42,185 bases of DNA from Clostridia bacterium (GCA_022797215.1 JAAWKD010000020.1:1-42185), one strand, 5' to 3'. Shown: positions 1 through 9,166, counted from the stretch's first letter. Program-made: numbers and translations. The notes: generated from the letters alone by a model not told the origin.

Positions 1-1403
1 ATATTTTTTATTTAATTTTTGGTTCTAATATTTATATATATCGTTTTTTCTCAATGCTACCAATTGCGATTTTAGGAATTTTAGGATATACCCATATTAG
101 AAAAGATTTTGGAGAAAAGGTAGGATTTCTATTTTCTTTTTTAACGCTTTTTTTACCAATTAGTTGTGTATATTCTGGTGAAATTAGAATGTATACTTGG
201 GCAATGTTAGTAGTAAGTGTTATGTCTTTATATGCTTATAGGATTTATACACAAGCAGGAGATAATAGCTTTAGCAGAACAAAGGTAAAGAATTGGATTT
301 TATTTGCACTATTTAGCCTAGCTTCTTGTTATATTCACTATTATGGATTAGCAACAGCTGGTGTAATGAATGTTATTTTATTTGTTTATTTAATGATAAA
401 AACAGTCAAAGAACATAAAGTTAGGAAAGAAAGTAAGCTATACTCAATAGATTTAAAGTGTTTTACCATATCTGCTATTATGCAAATCTTACTATATTTA
501 CCTTGGTTTATATCTGCTGTGATATTACAATTAAAAGGGATGTCAAATGGATTCTGGATTCCAAGGCCAAACGCTGAAATATTTTTACAATTATTTACTT
601 TCCAATTTACAGGAAATTTAGATATTGCTTATATTAGTAAAACAATAGCAATGATTTTTGCAGGAGTCATTTCTTTATATGCTATTTATTCTGTGGTAAG
701 AACAGTTAGACTTAGTAAAAAGCAAGAAATAAAAAATAGGAATATAGCTGGTTTTTGGGCGATTATACTCTACTTTTTAGTGATGCTTTGCATTTATATT
801 ATTTCACTGAAAAAACCACTTCTATATGCCAGATACTTCTTGAATTTAACAGGCCTATTCATCTTCTTTTTAGCTTTTTTCATAGCTCAAGGAGGAAGAA
901 AGATTTTGACTATGATACTAAGTATCATAATCATCATTGTATCAATGATGACTATGATACTAAGTATCATAATCATCATTGTATCAATGATGATTAATTC
1001 TCAATTAATCCAAATGAATTATGATGCTGTAAATGGCAAACCGCTTGCTTATGTGAAACAAGATTTACAAGAAGATGATATGATTTTATTTGATAATAGG
1101 GGCAGTGGGTTTGTAATTAGTATGCAGTTAATTGATACGCCCAATTGCTTTTATGATAAGGAAAAATGGAATGTAGAAGCAGCTTATGCTGCTTTTGGAA
1201 AAGATATGCTAACAATTAAAACATTAGAGCCTTTAAAAGACTACAAAGGTAGAATTTGGGTAGTGAGCTCAGATGATTTTAGTATATGTGATGAACTAAA
1301 AAAATTATATGGAGAAAAGGTAAAAGAAATACAAAGAGAAAGTTTTTCTATTAAGTATCATAATTACAGATATACCATTGCATTAATAGAAAAGCAAGGA
1401 TAA
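1..1403 (+). CDS. GT39/PMT-like membrane glycosyltransferase, 5' truncated by window edge
   Basis: A polytopic membrane protein that probably transfers a sugar from a lipid-linked donor to an extracytoplasmic acceptor. The frame is open to base 3, so the ATG at 54 need not be the start and the N-terminus lies outside the window. Visible are many hydrophobic segments, an acidic loop motif near SGEIRMYTW resembling the acidic-residue loop of GT39 proteins, and a soluble C-terminal domain of about 130 residues. A 14-residue hydrophobic block (TMILSIIIIIVSMM) is present twice in tandem, lengthening one membrane segment. The family call rests on overall pattern; the exact sugar cannot be told. It precedes the ATPase gene by 57 bases. 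Confidence 0.7.
   Translation, partial: IFYLIFGSNIYIYRFFSMLPIAILGILGYTHIRKDFGEKVGFLFSFLTLFLPISCVYSGEIRMYTWAMLVVSVMSLYAYRIYTQAGDNSFSRTKVKNWILFALFSLASCYIHYYGLATAGVMNVILFVYLMIKTVKEHKVRKESKLYSIDLKCFTISAIMQILLYLPWFISAVILQLKGMSNGFWIPRPNAEIFLQLFTFQFTGNLDIAYISKTIAMIFAGVISLYAIYSVVRTVRLSKKQEIKNRNIAGFWAIILYFLVMLCIYIISLKKPLLYARYFLNLTGLFIFFLAFFIAQGGRKILTMILSIIIIIVSMMTMILSIIIIIVSMMINSQLIQMNYDAVNGKPLAYVKQDLQEDDMILFDNRGSGFVISMQLIDTPNCFYDKEKWNVEAAYAAFGKDMLTIKTLEPLKDYKGRIWVVSSDDFSICDELKKLYGEKVKEIQRESFSIKYHNYRYTIALIEKQG
908..991. repeat. 42-bp perfect tandem duplication inside a membrane helix
   Basis: Two identical 42-base units (908-949 and 950-991) lie head to tail in frame with the membrane glycosyltransferase, adding 14 residues. 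Each unit contains two hairpin-forming sequences: a palindrome with arms TATGATACT/AGTATCATA around one base, and arms TCATCATT/AATGATGA around five bases. Such structure favours replication slippage, so the copy number may vary between cells or strains, or may be misassembled. Confidence 0.95.
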
Positions 1404-1460
1404 GCTTGATAGATTTGGCATACAATAGTAAAAATTAGTTATAATGAGGAGAGAAAAAAT

Positions 1461-2348
1461 ATGCTTCTTGATAATTTAGCAAATAATATAGCGAATAATT
1501 TAGTGTATAATAACGAGGACGTAAAAGTATATGCTTTTATAGGTCCATCAGGAACAGGTAAAAGTTATCGTGCCCAAATGGTAGCTAGTGAAAATAATAT
1601 TAGTTATATCATAGATGATGGACTATTGATTAATGAAAATGATGTAATTGCAGGTACATCAGCAAAAAAAGCACCTACTAAAATAGAAACTGTTAAAAAA
1701 GCAATATTTGTCAATGACAGTGACAGAAATGAAATGAGAAAAGCAATTAGAAAACATAAGCCTGAAGCGATTTTGATATTAGGGACATCTGATGGAATGA
1801 TAGATAAAATTACAGAAAATTTAGGATTATCAAAACCTTGCAAAAGGATATATATTCAAGATGTGGCAACAGAGGCAGAAATGGAAACTGCTAAAAGAAT
1901 TCGTACAACACAAGGAAAGCATGTTATTCCAGTACCTACCTTTGAAATTAAGAAAGACTTTTCAGGTTATATTTTAGATCCATTACAAATTTTTAAATTT
2001 AAAGGAAAAGGGACAGATCCATATATTACAGAAAAATCAATTATTAGACCAACTTTTAGTTACTTAGGAAATTTTACAATTTCAGATGTAGTATTTCGTC
2101 AAATTGCAGAATACTTAGCAAAACGTTCAGAAGCAATTTATAAAGTGATGAGAACAAGGGTAGAAAGCACACCAGAAGGGCCTAACATTTATATGGAGGT
2201 TTCTATCAATTATGGGTATAATATATTAGGAACTCTAAGAACGTATAAAGAAAAAATAAAAAAGGAAATTGAAAAGCTAACTACTATGAATGTACAACAA
2301 GTTACGATTGTAGCAAAAGGGATTCATATGCCAGAACCAGAAGAATAG
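1461..2348 (+). CDS. P-loop ATPase with C-terminal Asp23/Gls24-like domain
   Basis: Predicted cytoplasmic nucleotide-binding protein of 295 residues. A Walker A motif, GPSGTGKS, lies near residues 28-35, and IIDDG near 50 may be part of the nucleotide pocket. The last 100 or so residues (SYLGNFTISDVVFRQIAEY onward, ending in a VTIVAKGIHMP strand) resemble the Asp23/Gls24 (YloU-like) fold found in Gram-positive envelope-stress proteins. GAGGAGAG just upstream of the ATG fixes the start. It sits directly before cmk and galE, 45 bases from cmk. The role is unknown; a regulatory ATPase in envelope homeostasis is inference only. Confidence 0.75.
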   Translation: MLLDNLANNIANNLVYNNEDVKVYAFIGPSGTGKSYRAQMVASENNISYIIDDGLLINENDVIAGTSAKKAPTKIETVKKAIFVNDSDRNEMRKAIRKHKPEAILILGTSDGMIDKITENLGLSKPCKRIYIQDVATEAEMETAKRIRTTQGKHVIPVPTFEIKKDFSGYILDPLQIFKFKGKGTDPYITEKSIIRPTFSYLGNFTISDVVFRQIAEYLAKRSEAIYKVMRTRVESTPEGPNIYMEVSINYGYNILGTLRTYKEKIKKEIEKLTTMNVQQVTIVAKGIHMPEPEE

Positions 2349-2393
2349 TAATTTTTCTTCAGATTAAATCAAGTAATAAAGGAGGAAACTAAA

Positions 2394-3065
2394 ATGCCGT
2401 TTGTTGTAGCAATTGATGGACCAGCAGGAACAGGAAAAGGAACAATTACAAAATTAATAGCACAAGAATTAGGATTAGTAAATATAGATACAGGAGCAAT
2501 ATATCGTTGTATTACATTAAAAGCAATCAGAAAAGGGATAAATTCTTTAGAACAAAGTGAAGAATTAATACAAATAGCTAAAAATAGTAGTATATATGTA
2601 GAAAATTATACTGGTGATCAAAGAACTTTTTTAGATGGAGAAAATGTTACAACAGAGATAAGAAGTAAAGAGGTAAGTGATTTGGTATCACAAATTTCTT
2701 CTATTCCAGAAATTCGTGAAATAGTAGTGAATTTATCACGAAAAATAGCAGAAGGAAAAGATGTTATTATGGAAGGCAGAGATATTACAACAGTAGTATT
2801 TCCAAAGGCACAAGTGAAAATCTATTTAGATGCTGATGTGGAAGAAAGAGCAAAACGTAGATTTAAAGAAAATCAAGAAAAAGGAATATTAGGAAGCTAT
2901 GAAGAGGTTTTAGAAAATGTAAAGACAAGAGATTATAATGATATGCATAAAAAAGTAGGAGCCTTAAAAATAGCAGAGGATGCTATTGTAGTAGATACTA
3001 CTACAATGACAATAGAAGAAGTAAAACAAAAAGTAAAAGAGATTATTTTAGAGAGGAGAAAATAA
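2394..3065 (+). CDS. cmk: Cytidylate kinase
   Basis: Phosphorylates CMP and dCMP to the diphosphates with ATP, in the cytoplasm. The 223-residue length is normal for the family. The N-terminus carries the P-loop GPAGTGKGT (about residues 9-17), followed by IDTGAIYR, the conserved substrate-binding stretch, and MEGRDITTVVFP (about residues 125-136), the family signature. RRFKENQEKG and the DYNDMHK region fit the lid and C-terminal core. A strong AAAGGAGG site precedes the ATG. The galE start follows the stop by one base, so the two are co-transcribed; CMP recycling would also serve CMP-sugar synthesis further down. Confidence 0.97.
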   Translation: MPFVVAIDGPAGTGKGTITKLIAQELGLVNIDTGAIYRCITLKAIRKGINSLEQSEELIQIAKNSSIYVENYTGDQRTFLDGENVTTEIRSKEVSDLVSQISSIPEIREIVVNLSRKIAEGKDVIMEGRDITTVVFPKAQVKIYLDADVEERAKRRFKENQEKGILGSYEEVLENVKTRDYNDMHKKVGALKIAEDAIVVDTTTMTIEEVKQKVKEIILERRK

Positions 3066-3066
3066 T

Positions 3067-4065
3067 ATGGCTATTTTATTACCAGGAGGAGCAGGGTACA
3101 TAGGCAGTCATACAGCAGTTGAACTTTTAAATTCAGGAAAAGAAATTGTAATCATAGATAACTTTTCTAATAGTAAGCCAGAAGTATTAGATAAAATTAA
3201 GCAAATTACGGGAAAGGATTTTAAGTTTTATCAAATAGATTGTTTAGATAAGCAAGCACTAGAAAAGGTATTTGAGGAAAATAGAATTGATGCTGTTATC
3301 AATTTTGCAGGTTTTAAAGCAGTAGGAGAATCAGTAAAAAAACCAATAGAATATTATACTAATAATATAACAGGCGCATTAACTGTACTAGATGTGATGA
3401 GAAAATATAATTGCAAAAAGTTTATCTTTAGTTCATCAGCGACTGTGTATGGAGAACCAGAAAAAATACCTTTAACAGAAGAGTGCAAGACAGGAGGAAC
3501 AACTAATCCTTATGGAACTACAAAATTGTTTATTGAACAAATTTTAAAGGATATTTATCAATCAGATAATGAATGGGATATTTGCATTTTAAGATATTTC
3601 AATCCAGTAGGATCACATGAGAGCGGATTAATAGGTGAAGAGCCACAAGGGATACCTAACAACTTAATGCCATATATTGTGAGAGTTGCAAATGGTCAAT
3701 TAAAAGAATTATCTGTATTTGGAAATGATTATGATACACCAGATGGAACGGGTGTTAGAGACTATATTCATGTAGTAGATTTAGCTAAAGGACATTTAAA
3801 AGCATTAGAAAAGATAGATAAAGAAAAAGCTGGTTTATATATTTACAATTTAGGAACAGGAACAGGATATAGCGTTTTAGATATGATAAAAGCTTTTGAA
3901 AAAGCAACTGAAAAGAAAGTACCATATAAGATTACAGAAAGAAGAGCGGGAGACATTGCAACTTGTTATGCAGAAACGAAAAAGGCAAAAGAAGAACTAG
4001 GATGGGTGGCAGAAAAAACACTAGAAGATATGTGCCGAGATTCGTGGAATTATATTGTGAAATAA
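3067..4065 (+). CDS. galE: UDP-glucose 4-epimerase
   Basis: Interconverts UDP-glucose and UDP-galactose (or the N-acetyl forms) using bound NAD. The Rossmann motif GGAGYIGSH lies near residues 7-15, SSSATVYGEP near 118-127, and the catalytic pair YGTTK near 148-152. The C-terminal substrate-binding segment ends at the GRRAGD-like RRAGDIATCYA. At 332 residues it is full length. The start is one base after the cmk stop with GAGGAG upstream. It supplies galactose-type nucleotide sugars to the surface glycan genes that follow. Confidence 0.96.
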   Translation: MAILLPGGAGYIGSHTAVELLNSGKEIVIIDNFSNSKPEVLDKIKQITGKDFKFYQIDCLDKQALEKVFEENRIDAVINFAGFKAVGESVKKPIEYYTNNITGALTVLDVMRKYNCKKFIFSSSATVYGEPEKIPLTEECKTGGTTNPYGTTKLFIEQILKDIYQSDNEWDICILRYFNPVGSHESGLIGEEPQGIPNNLMPYIVRVANGQLKELSVFGNDYDTPDGTGVRDYIHVVDLAKGHLKALEKIDKEKAGLYIYNLGTGTGYSVLDMIKAFEKATEKKVPYKITERRAGDIATCYAETKKAKEELGWVAEKTLEDMCRDSWNYIVK

Positions 4066-4105
4066 TAGGATTACTTTTAAGAAGTAAAAAATATATTAGA
4101 AAGAG

Positions 4106-5167
4106 ATGAAAGAAGTGATAGCAATTTTATGTGAAACTCCATTTCAATTAATTAGTGCACTAAATATAGCATATACTAAATATAAAGAGGAATGCATTCT
4201 TTTCATTATGGAAGATATGTATATGTCTGATGTGAAGTTTAAGATTACAACAAAGCATGATTTCATAAAAGGGATTTATAGAATAGAAAGAAATGTAACA
4301 ATAAATAATTTTTATACAAAGTTTTTGTATAATCATGCATATAAAGGAAAAGCAATATTGAAAGCATATATTCCTGAAATGGACTATAGATTAAATATTG
4401 ATAAAATAATATGTATAAAATATACACTTTATTTAGCAGAATGTATGAAAAAAAGTTTGAAAAACAGAAAAGATATAGAGATTGAACTAATAGAAGAGGG
4501 ACTAGGAGAATACCTAATAGATAATGTGCAGTATTCACAGAAATTTAATCAATATATGATGCAACCAGAATGGTGTAATGACTTAAAGAAAAGTGCTAAT
4601 ATTTTGAAAGCCCCATATTTAAGCGAAACAGACGAATTCAAAGACATAATGAATGCTATTTTTAACTATAAAAAAGATTTAAAATTTTATAATGATATTA
4701 TCTATTTTGCACAGAATTTTGCAAAAGATTATAATATACATGACTTTGAAGTTCTAGAAAATAAGATTTATCAAGTTATGAATGAAAATAGGAAAGATAA
4801 AAAAATATGTATAAAATTACATCCAAGAGCTGAAAGAAAACAGATAGAGAATTTTGAAATTTTGTCTACTATAGGACCATGGGAAAGTGTAATCAATGAT
4901 ATAAATGATATACAAAATAAAATTTTAATTTCAATATCATCAACGGCTATTATTACACCGAAATTGATGTGCGATAAAGAACCATATGTTATTTGTCTGA
5001 TTTATATTTTTGAAGAATATATGAAGGAAATATTGAAAGATTATAATTATACTGAAAGATTAATAAGATTATTAAATAATGTAAAAGCTTCTTATAAAGA
5101 TAAAGAAAAATTTTTTATGCCTAAAAGTGTTGAGGAATTAAAAGAAGTTTTAAAAATGATGGGATAG
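4106..5167 (+). CDS. Sialyltransferase-like glycosyltransferase (GT52-type motifs)
   Basis: A 353-residue soluble protein with no membrane segment. Three short motifs shared by bacterial sialyltransferases of the GT38/GT52/GT80 group can be seen in the right order: an acidic-acidic-glycine motif in LIEEGLGEY (about 127-135), an HP motif in KLHPR (about 237-241), and a serine/threonine motif SSTA (about 278-281). The opening CETPFQLISALN resembles the GT52 N-terminus. The predicted donor is a CMP-nonulosonic acid, which fits the NeuA-like and NeuB-like genes 13-15 kb downstream. Sequence identity to known enzymes is probably low, so the family is inferred. A weak hairpin terminator follows. 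Confidence 0.65.
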   Translation: MKEVIAILCETPFQLISALNIAYTKYKEECILFIMEDMYMSDVKFKITTKHDFIKGIYRIERNVTINNFYTKFLYNHAYKGKAILKAYIPEMDYRLNIDKIICIKYTLYLAECMKKSLKNRKDIEIELIEEGLGEYLIDNVQYSQKFNQYMMQPEWCNDLKKSANILKAPYLSETDEFKDIMNAIFNYKKDLKFYNDIIYFAQNFAKDYNIHDFEVLENKIYQVMNENRKDKKICIKLHPRAERKQIENFEILSTIGPWESVINDINDIQNKILISISSTAIITPKLMCDKEPYVICLIYIFEEYMKEILKDYNYTERLIRLLNNVKASYKDKEKFFMPKSVEELKEVLKMMG

Positions 5168-5213
5168 CTACTAATGGATTGGTGCTGTAAGGAAAAATGG
5201 AATATATGATAAG

Positions 5214-5248
5214 TAGAGATGAAACAAAAAGTAGAACATCTCTATTTT
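5214..5248 (+). terminator. Weak intrinsic terminator
   Basis: Arms TAGAGATG and CATCTCTA with a 15-base loop, followed directly by four T residues. It separates the sialyltransferase-like gene from the promoter of the polysaccharide operon. Confidence 0.5.
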
Positions 5249-5283
5249 AAGAAAATACTATACTCTAAAACAGATTATAAAGG

Positions 5284-5312
5284 TTGATTTTTAACATAAT
5301 ATGGTGTAAAAT
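5284..5312 (+). promoter_or_regulatory. Sigma-A promoter of the polysaccharide operon
   Basis: TTGATT, 17-base spacer, TAAAAT. It starts about 50 bases before the ATG of the dehydratase gene and probably drives the whole block to 21363, because no other terminator or strong promoter was seen between these genes. Confidence 0.65.
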
Positions 5313-5362
5313 TTACTCGTATTATGTAGTAAAATGCTCAAAAAAATTAAGGGGATAGTTAG

Positions 5363-7237
5363 ATGAAAGAATTAATTAAAAAAAATAGGAATTTACTGCT
5401 TGTGTTATTAGATATAGCTGTCATTGTTGCTTGCTATTTAGTAGCTATCTTTTTCTTAAATGTAGAGATAATAAGTGTCAGTATACTTGTAAAAGAAATT
5501 GCCATTGCAATTTTGATCTACGAAGTGTTTTTGAATGCCTTTCAAATGTACCGAAATATGATGCAATATGAAGTAGGAAAAGATTATATCAAATATATTC
5601 TAAGCGCCTTTTTTACCATGATAGTTATTTCTATGTGTAATTTCATCTTTCATTTTCAATATTTAAATCTAAGATTAAATGTATTATCAGGAGTGTTAAC
5701 TGCGGGAATGCTTGTTATGTATAGACTAGCAGGACGTTCTGTTTTAACGAGAAAAAGGGATTTTTTTGCAAAGAAAAATCAAAAAGAACAAACCAAGAAA
5801 GTAAATAATCTACTCATTATTGGAGCAGGAATGGGAGCAAGAGAGATTATTATTGCTATCCAAAACTCCATGACAGATAAGTACAATATTGTTGGAATTA
5901 TTGATGATGATATTAGTAAGTTAAATCGTTATATTTTGGGAGTAAAAGTTTTGGGAAAAAGATATGATATTCCTAAAATAGTAAAAGAAAATGAAGTAGA
6001 TATTATCTTTTTTGCCATTAATAAAATTGATGCAATTTCCAGAAGAAAAATATTAGAGTTATGCCAAGAAACAGGAGTTAAAACAAGAGTACTTCCAACA
6101 ACAGAAGAGGTAATTGACAAACAAGGTGCAATAAATAGCTTACGAGACGTAGAAATAGAGGATTTATTAGGAAGAGATGCTATTCATTTAGATAATAAAA
6201 ATATTCAATCTCTAATTAAGGGGAATACTGTATTAGTAACTGGTGGTGGTGGTTCTATTGGTAGCGAGCTTTGTAGACAAATTATGAAGTATAATCCAGA
6301 TAAACTAGTTATTTTAGATATCTATGAAAACAACTTATATGATATTGAATTGGAATTAAAAGCAGATTACCCTAAAGCACATATCGAGGCTGTTATAGCA
6401 AGTGTACGCGATAAGGCAAGATTAAAAGAAGTATTTGAAGAATTTAAACCAACATTAGTATTTCATGCAGCTGCACATAAGCATGTGCCATTAATGGAAA
6501 ATAATCCATTAGAAGCGATTAAAAATAATGTATTTGGGACATATAATGTAGTAAATTGTGCTGATGAATATGGAGTAGAAAAATTTGTATTGATTTCAAC
6601 AGATAAGGCTGTTAACCCAACTAACATTATGGGAGCATCTAAAAGAGTTTGTGAAATGATAGTACAAGCTAAAAATAAAGTTAGTAAAACAGAATATGTA
6701 GCAGTAAGATTTGGAAATGTATTAGGAAGCAATGGATCTGTAATTCCACTATTCAAAAAACAAATTGAAAAAGGTGGACCAGTTACTGTTACACATAAGG
6801 ATATTACTAGATTTTTTATGACAATACCAGAAGCAGTACAACTTATTTTGCAAGCAGTTACTTATGCAGAGGGTGGAGAAATCTTTGTGTTAGATATGGG
6901 AGAACCTGTTAAAATTTATGATTTAGCAGTTAGCTTAATTAAATTATTAGGTTATGAGCCAAATGTAGATATTCCTATTCAGATAACAGGATTAAGACCA
7001 GGCGAAAAGCTATACGAAGAAATTTTAATGGAAGAAGAAGGCTTACAAGCAACAAAGCATAATAAGATATTCGTTAGCCAACCAATGCATTTAGAAATGA
7101 AAGAATTAGAAGAGAAACTAGATAGACTATCTAAGTTAGAGTATGATGAGAAGTATTCAAGAAAGCATATCAAAGATATGATGAAAGAAGTGGTTACAAC
7201 ATACAAGGATCCTAAAGAGGTCAATGAGAAAAAATAG
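5363..7237 (+). CDS. Membrane-bound NDP-sugar 4,6-dehydratase (FlaA1/WbpM/PglF type)
   Basis: Converts a UDP-HexNAc, usually UDP-GlcNAc, to the 4-keto-6-deoxy sugar. Of 624 residues, the first 125 hold four membrane helices. A CoA-binding-like Rossmann domain with IIGAGMGAREI follows (about 152-162), then the catalytic short-chain dehydratase domain starting VTGGGGSIGSE (about 291-301). The usual catalytic tyrosine is replaced by methionine in MGASK (about 423-427), the hallmark of the large WbpM/PglF class, which retains C5 configuration. RPGEKLYEE near 550 is also typical. The aminotransferase that would use the product begins 16 bases after the stop. GGGGATAG precedes the ATG. Confidence 0.92.
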   Translation: MKELIKKNRNLLLVLLDIAVIVACYLVAIFFLNVEIISVSILVKEIAIAILIYEVFLNAFQMYRNMMQYEVGKDYIKYILSAFFTMIVISMCNFIFHFQYLNLRLNVLSGVLTAGMLVMYRLAGRSVLTRKRDFFAKKNQKEQTKKVNNLLIIGAGMGAREIIIAIQNSMTDKYNIVGIIDDDISKLNRYILGVKVLGKRYDIPKIVKENEVDIIFFAINKIDAISRRKILELCQETGVKTRVLPTTEEVIDKQGAINSLRDVEIEDLLGRDAIHLDNKNIQSLIKGNTVLVTGGGGSIGSELCRQIMKYNPDKLVILDIYENNLYDIELELKADYPKAHIEAVIASVRDKARLKEVFEEFKPTLVFHAAAHKHVPLMENNPLEAIKNNVFGTYNVVNCADEYGVEKFVLISTDKAVNPTNIMGASKRVCEMIVQAKNKVSKTEYVAVRFGNVLGSNGSVIPLFKKQIEKGGPVTVTHKDITRFFMTIPEAVQLILQAVTYAEGGEIFVLDMGEPVKIYDLAVSLIKLLGYEPNVDIPIQITGLRPGEKLYEEILMEEEGLQATKHNKIFVSQPMHLEMKELEEKLDRLSKLEYDEKYSRKHIKDMMKEVVTTYKDPKEVNEKK

Positions 7238-7253
7238 AAAGAGGTAAAATATT

Positions 7254-8471
7254 ATGAATGAAAAAATGAATATTCCTTTTTCACCACCAGATGTTGGAGA
7301 AGAAGAAATCAAAGAGGTAGTAGAGGCTTTACAATCAGGGTGGATTACAACAGGGCCAAAGACAAAACAATTTGAAAAAGAAATTGCTCAAGTTTGTCAT
7401 ACAGATAAGGCAGTTTGTTTAAATTCAGCAACAGCAGCACTAGAAATGACACTAAGAGTATTAGGAATAGGAGAAGGAGACGAAGTAATTACTTCTAGTT
7501 ATACGTATACAGCATCTGCTAGTCCAATTACACATGTTGGTGCAAAAGTTGTATTAGTAGATATTCAAAAAGATTCTTTTGAAATGGATTATCAAAAATT
7601 AGAAGAAGCAATTACGGAAAAAACCAAGGCTATTATACCAGTAGATTTAGCAGGAATAGTATGTGACTATGATAAAATATTTGAAATAATAGAAAAAAAG
7701 AAAAGCTTATTTCATGCTAAAAATGATATTCAAAAGCTATATAATAGAATTATTGTTGTTGCCGATAGTGCACATGGAATTGGTGCTCAAAGAAATGGAA
7801 AGATGTCAGGAGAATGGGCTGATTTTACAACCTTCTCTTTCCATGCAGTGAAAAATTTAACAACTGCAGAAGGAGGAGCAGCAGTTTGGAAAAATAAAGA
7901 AGGGCTAGATAATGAAGTAATTTATAAACAATATCAATTATTATCATTACATGGGCAGACTAAGGATGCTTTGCATAAAAATGGTTTAGGAAATTGGGAA
8001 TATGATATCATTGCACCATACTATAAATGCAATATGACAGATATTATGGCAGGAATAGGGCTTGCTCAAATGAAAAGATATACAAAACTTTTAGAAAGAA
8101 GACAACAAATCATTGAGAAATATAATCAAGGTTTTAAGAATTTGCCGATTACACCATTAAATCATAAAGGAAAAGAACACACTTCTTCAGGACATTTATA
8201 TATAATAAGAGTAAATGGAATTACAGAAGAACAAAGAAATGAGATAATTTGTAAAATGGCAGAAGAAGGGGTGGCTTGTAATGTACATTATAAACCACTT
8301 CCAATGCTAACTGCTTATAAAAATTTAGGATTTGATATTAAAAACTATCCAAATGCTTACGAATTTTATCAAAATGAAATTACATTACCATTATATACAA
8401 AATTAACAGATGAACAAGTGGATTATATTATCCAAAAATTTGTAAGAGTTGTGGGAGCGTATATAAAATGA
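7254..8471 (+). CDS. DegT/DnrJ/EryC1/StrS-family sugar aminotransferase
   Basis: PLP enzyme expected to aminate C4 of the keto sugar made by the preceding dehydratase, giving a UDP-4-amino-4,6-dideoxy-HexNAc (PglE-like role). Full length at 405 residues. GWITTGPKTKQFE near the N-terminus, LNSATAALEM (phosphate-binding), ADSAHGIGA with the pyridine-contacting aspartate, and SFHAVKNLTTAEGG with the Schiff-base lysine near residue 200 are all present. A roughly 30-residue insert rich in lysine precedes IIVVADSAH. It overlaps the next gene by four bases (ATGA), indicating coupling. Whether the product has the gluco or galacto configuration cannot be read from sequence. Confidence 0.92.
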   Translation: MNEKMNIPFSPPDVGEEEIKEVVEALQSGWITTGPKTKQFEKEIAQVCHTDKAVCLNSATAALEMTLRVLGIGEGDEVITSSYTYTASASPITHVGAKVVLVDIQKDSFEMDYQKLEEAITEKTKAIIPVDLAGIVCDYDKIFEIIEKKKSLFHAKNDIQKLYNRIIVVADSAHGIGAQRNGKMSGEWADFTTFSFHAVKNLTTAEGGAAVWKNKEGLDNEVIYKQYQLLSLHGQTKDALHKNGLGNWEYDIIAPYYKCNMTDIMAGIGLAQMKRYTKLLERRQQIIEKYNQGFKNLPITPLNHKGKEHTSSGHLYIIRVNGITEEQRNEIICKMAEEGVACNVHYKPLPMLTAYKNLGFDIKNYPNAYEFYQNEITLPLYTKLTDEQVDYIIQKFVRVVGAYIK

Positions 8472-9154
8472 TATTAAAGAGATATGAAGATCTACCACAA
8501 GATTTACAAAATGATAAAGTAAAAAGATATTACGATATTTTAGCAAAGAAAAAAATAAGTTTATTTTTAAAAAGAGTATTAGATATTGTAATGTCATTGA
8601 TATTATTAGTAATTTTATCACCAATCTTCCTTATATTAACGATTTGGATTAAAATAGACTCTAAAGGCCCAGTGTTTTATAGACAGGAAAGAGTAACAAC
8701 ATATGGAAAGAAATTTAAAATTTTTAAATTTAGAACTATGGTACAAGATGCTGATAAAAAAGGAAGTCTCATTACATTAGGACAAGACGCGAGAATTACT
8801 AAAATAGGTGGCAAAATACGAAAGTGTAGATTAGACGAAATCCCACAAGTAATTAATATCTTAAAAGGTGATATGTCTTTTGTGGGGACAAGACCAGAGG
8901 TAACAAAATATGTAGAACAATATACTGATGAAATGAAAGCAACATTACTTATGCCAGCAGGTGTTACTTCTAAAGCAAGTATTGAGTATAAAAATGAAGA
9001 CGAGATTATGGATACATTTTTAAACAAAGGCGAAACAGTAGATGACATTTATAAAAAGCGTATATTGCCAGAAAAGATGAAGTATAACTTAGAATATATA
9101 GAAAAGTTTAGTCTATTAGAAGATATTAAAATTTGTATTAAAACAATCATATAA
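8468..9154 (+). CDS. Priming phosphoglycosyl transferase (bacterial sugar transferase, PglC/WcaJ-like)
   Basis: Transfers a sugar 1-phosphate from UDP-sugar to undecaprenyl phosphate, the first step of glycan assembly. At 228 residues it is a small monotopic form. KRVLDIVMS leads into one hydrophobic re-entrant helix (about 35-60), then GPVFYRQERV, FKIFKFRTM and the catalytic dyad in LDEIPQ (about 122-127), followed by SFVGTRPE. About 35 extra N-terminal residues precede the core. Its position after the dehydratase and aminotransferase suggests that the primed sugar is the 4-amino-dideoxy sugar. No PglD-type acetyltransferase is adjacent. Confidence 0.93.
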   Translation: MILKRYEDLPQDLQNDKVKRYYDILAKKKISLFLKRVLDIVMSLILLVILSPIFLILTIWIKIDSKGPVFYRQERVTTYGKKFKIFKFRTMVQDADKKGSLITLGQDARITKIGGKIRKCRLDEIPQVINILKGDMSFVGTRPEVTKYVEQYTDEMKATLLMPAGVTSKASIEYKNEDEIMDTFLNKGETVDDIYKKRILPEKMKYNLEYIEKFSLLEDIKICIKTII

Positions 9155-9166
9155 AAAGGAGAAAGA

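Noticed and set aside
1415..1445. Promoter before the ATPase gene (TTGGCA and TATAAT)
   Set aside because: The spacer is 19 bases, and the start point would fall at or after the Shine-Dalgarno sequence.
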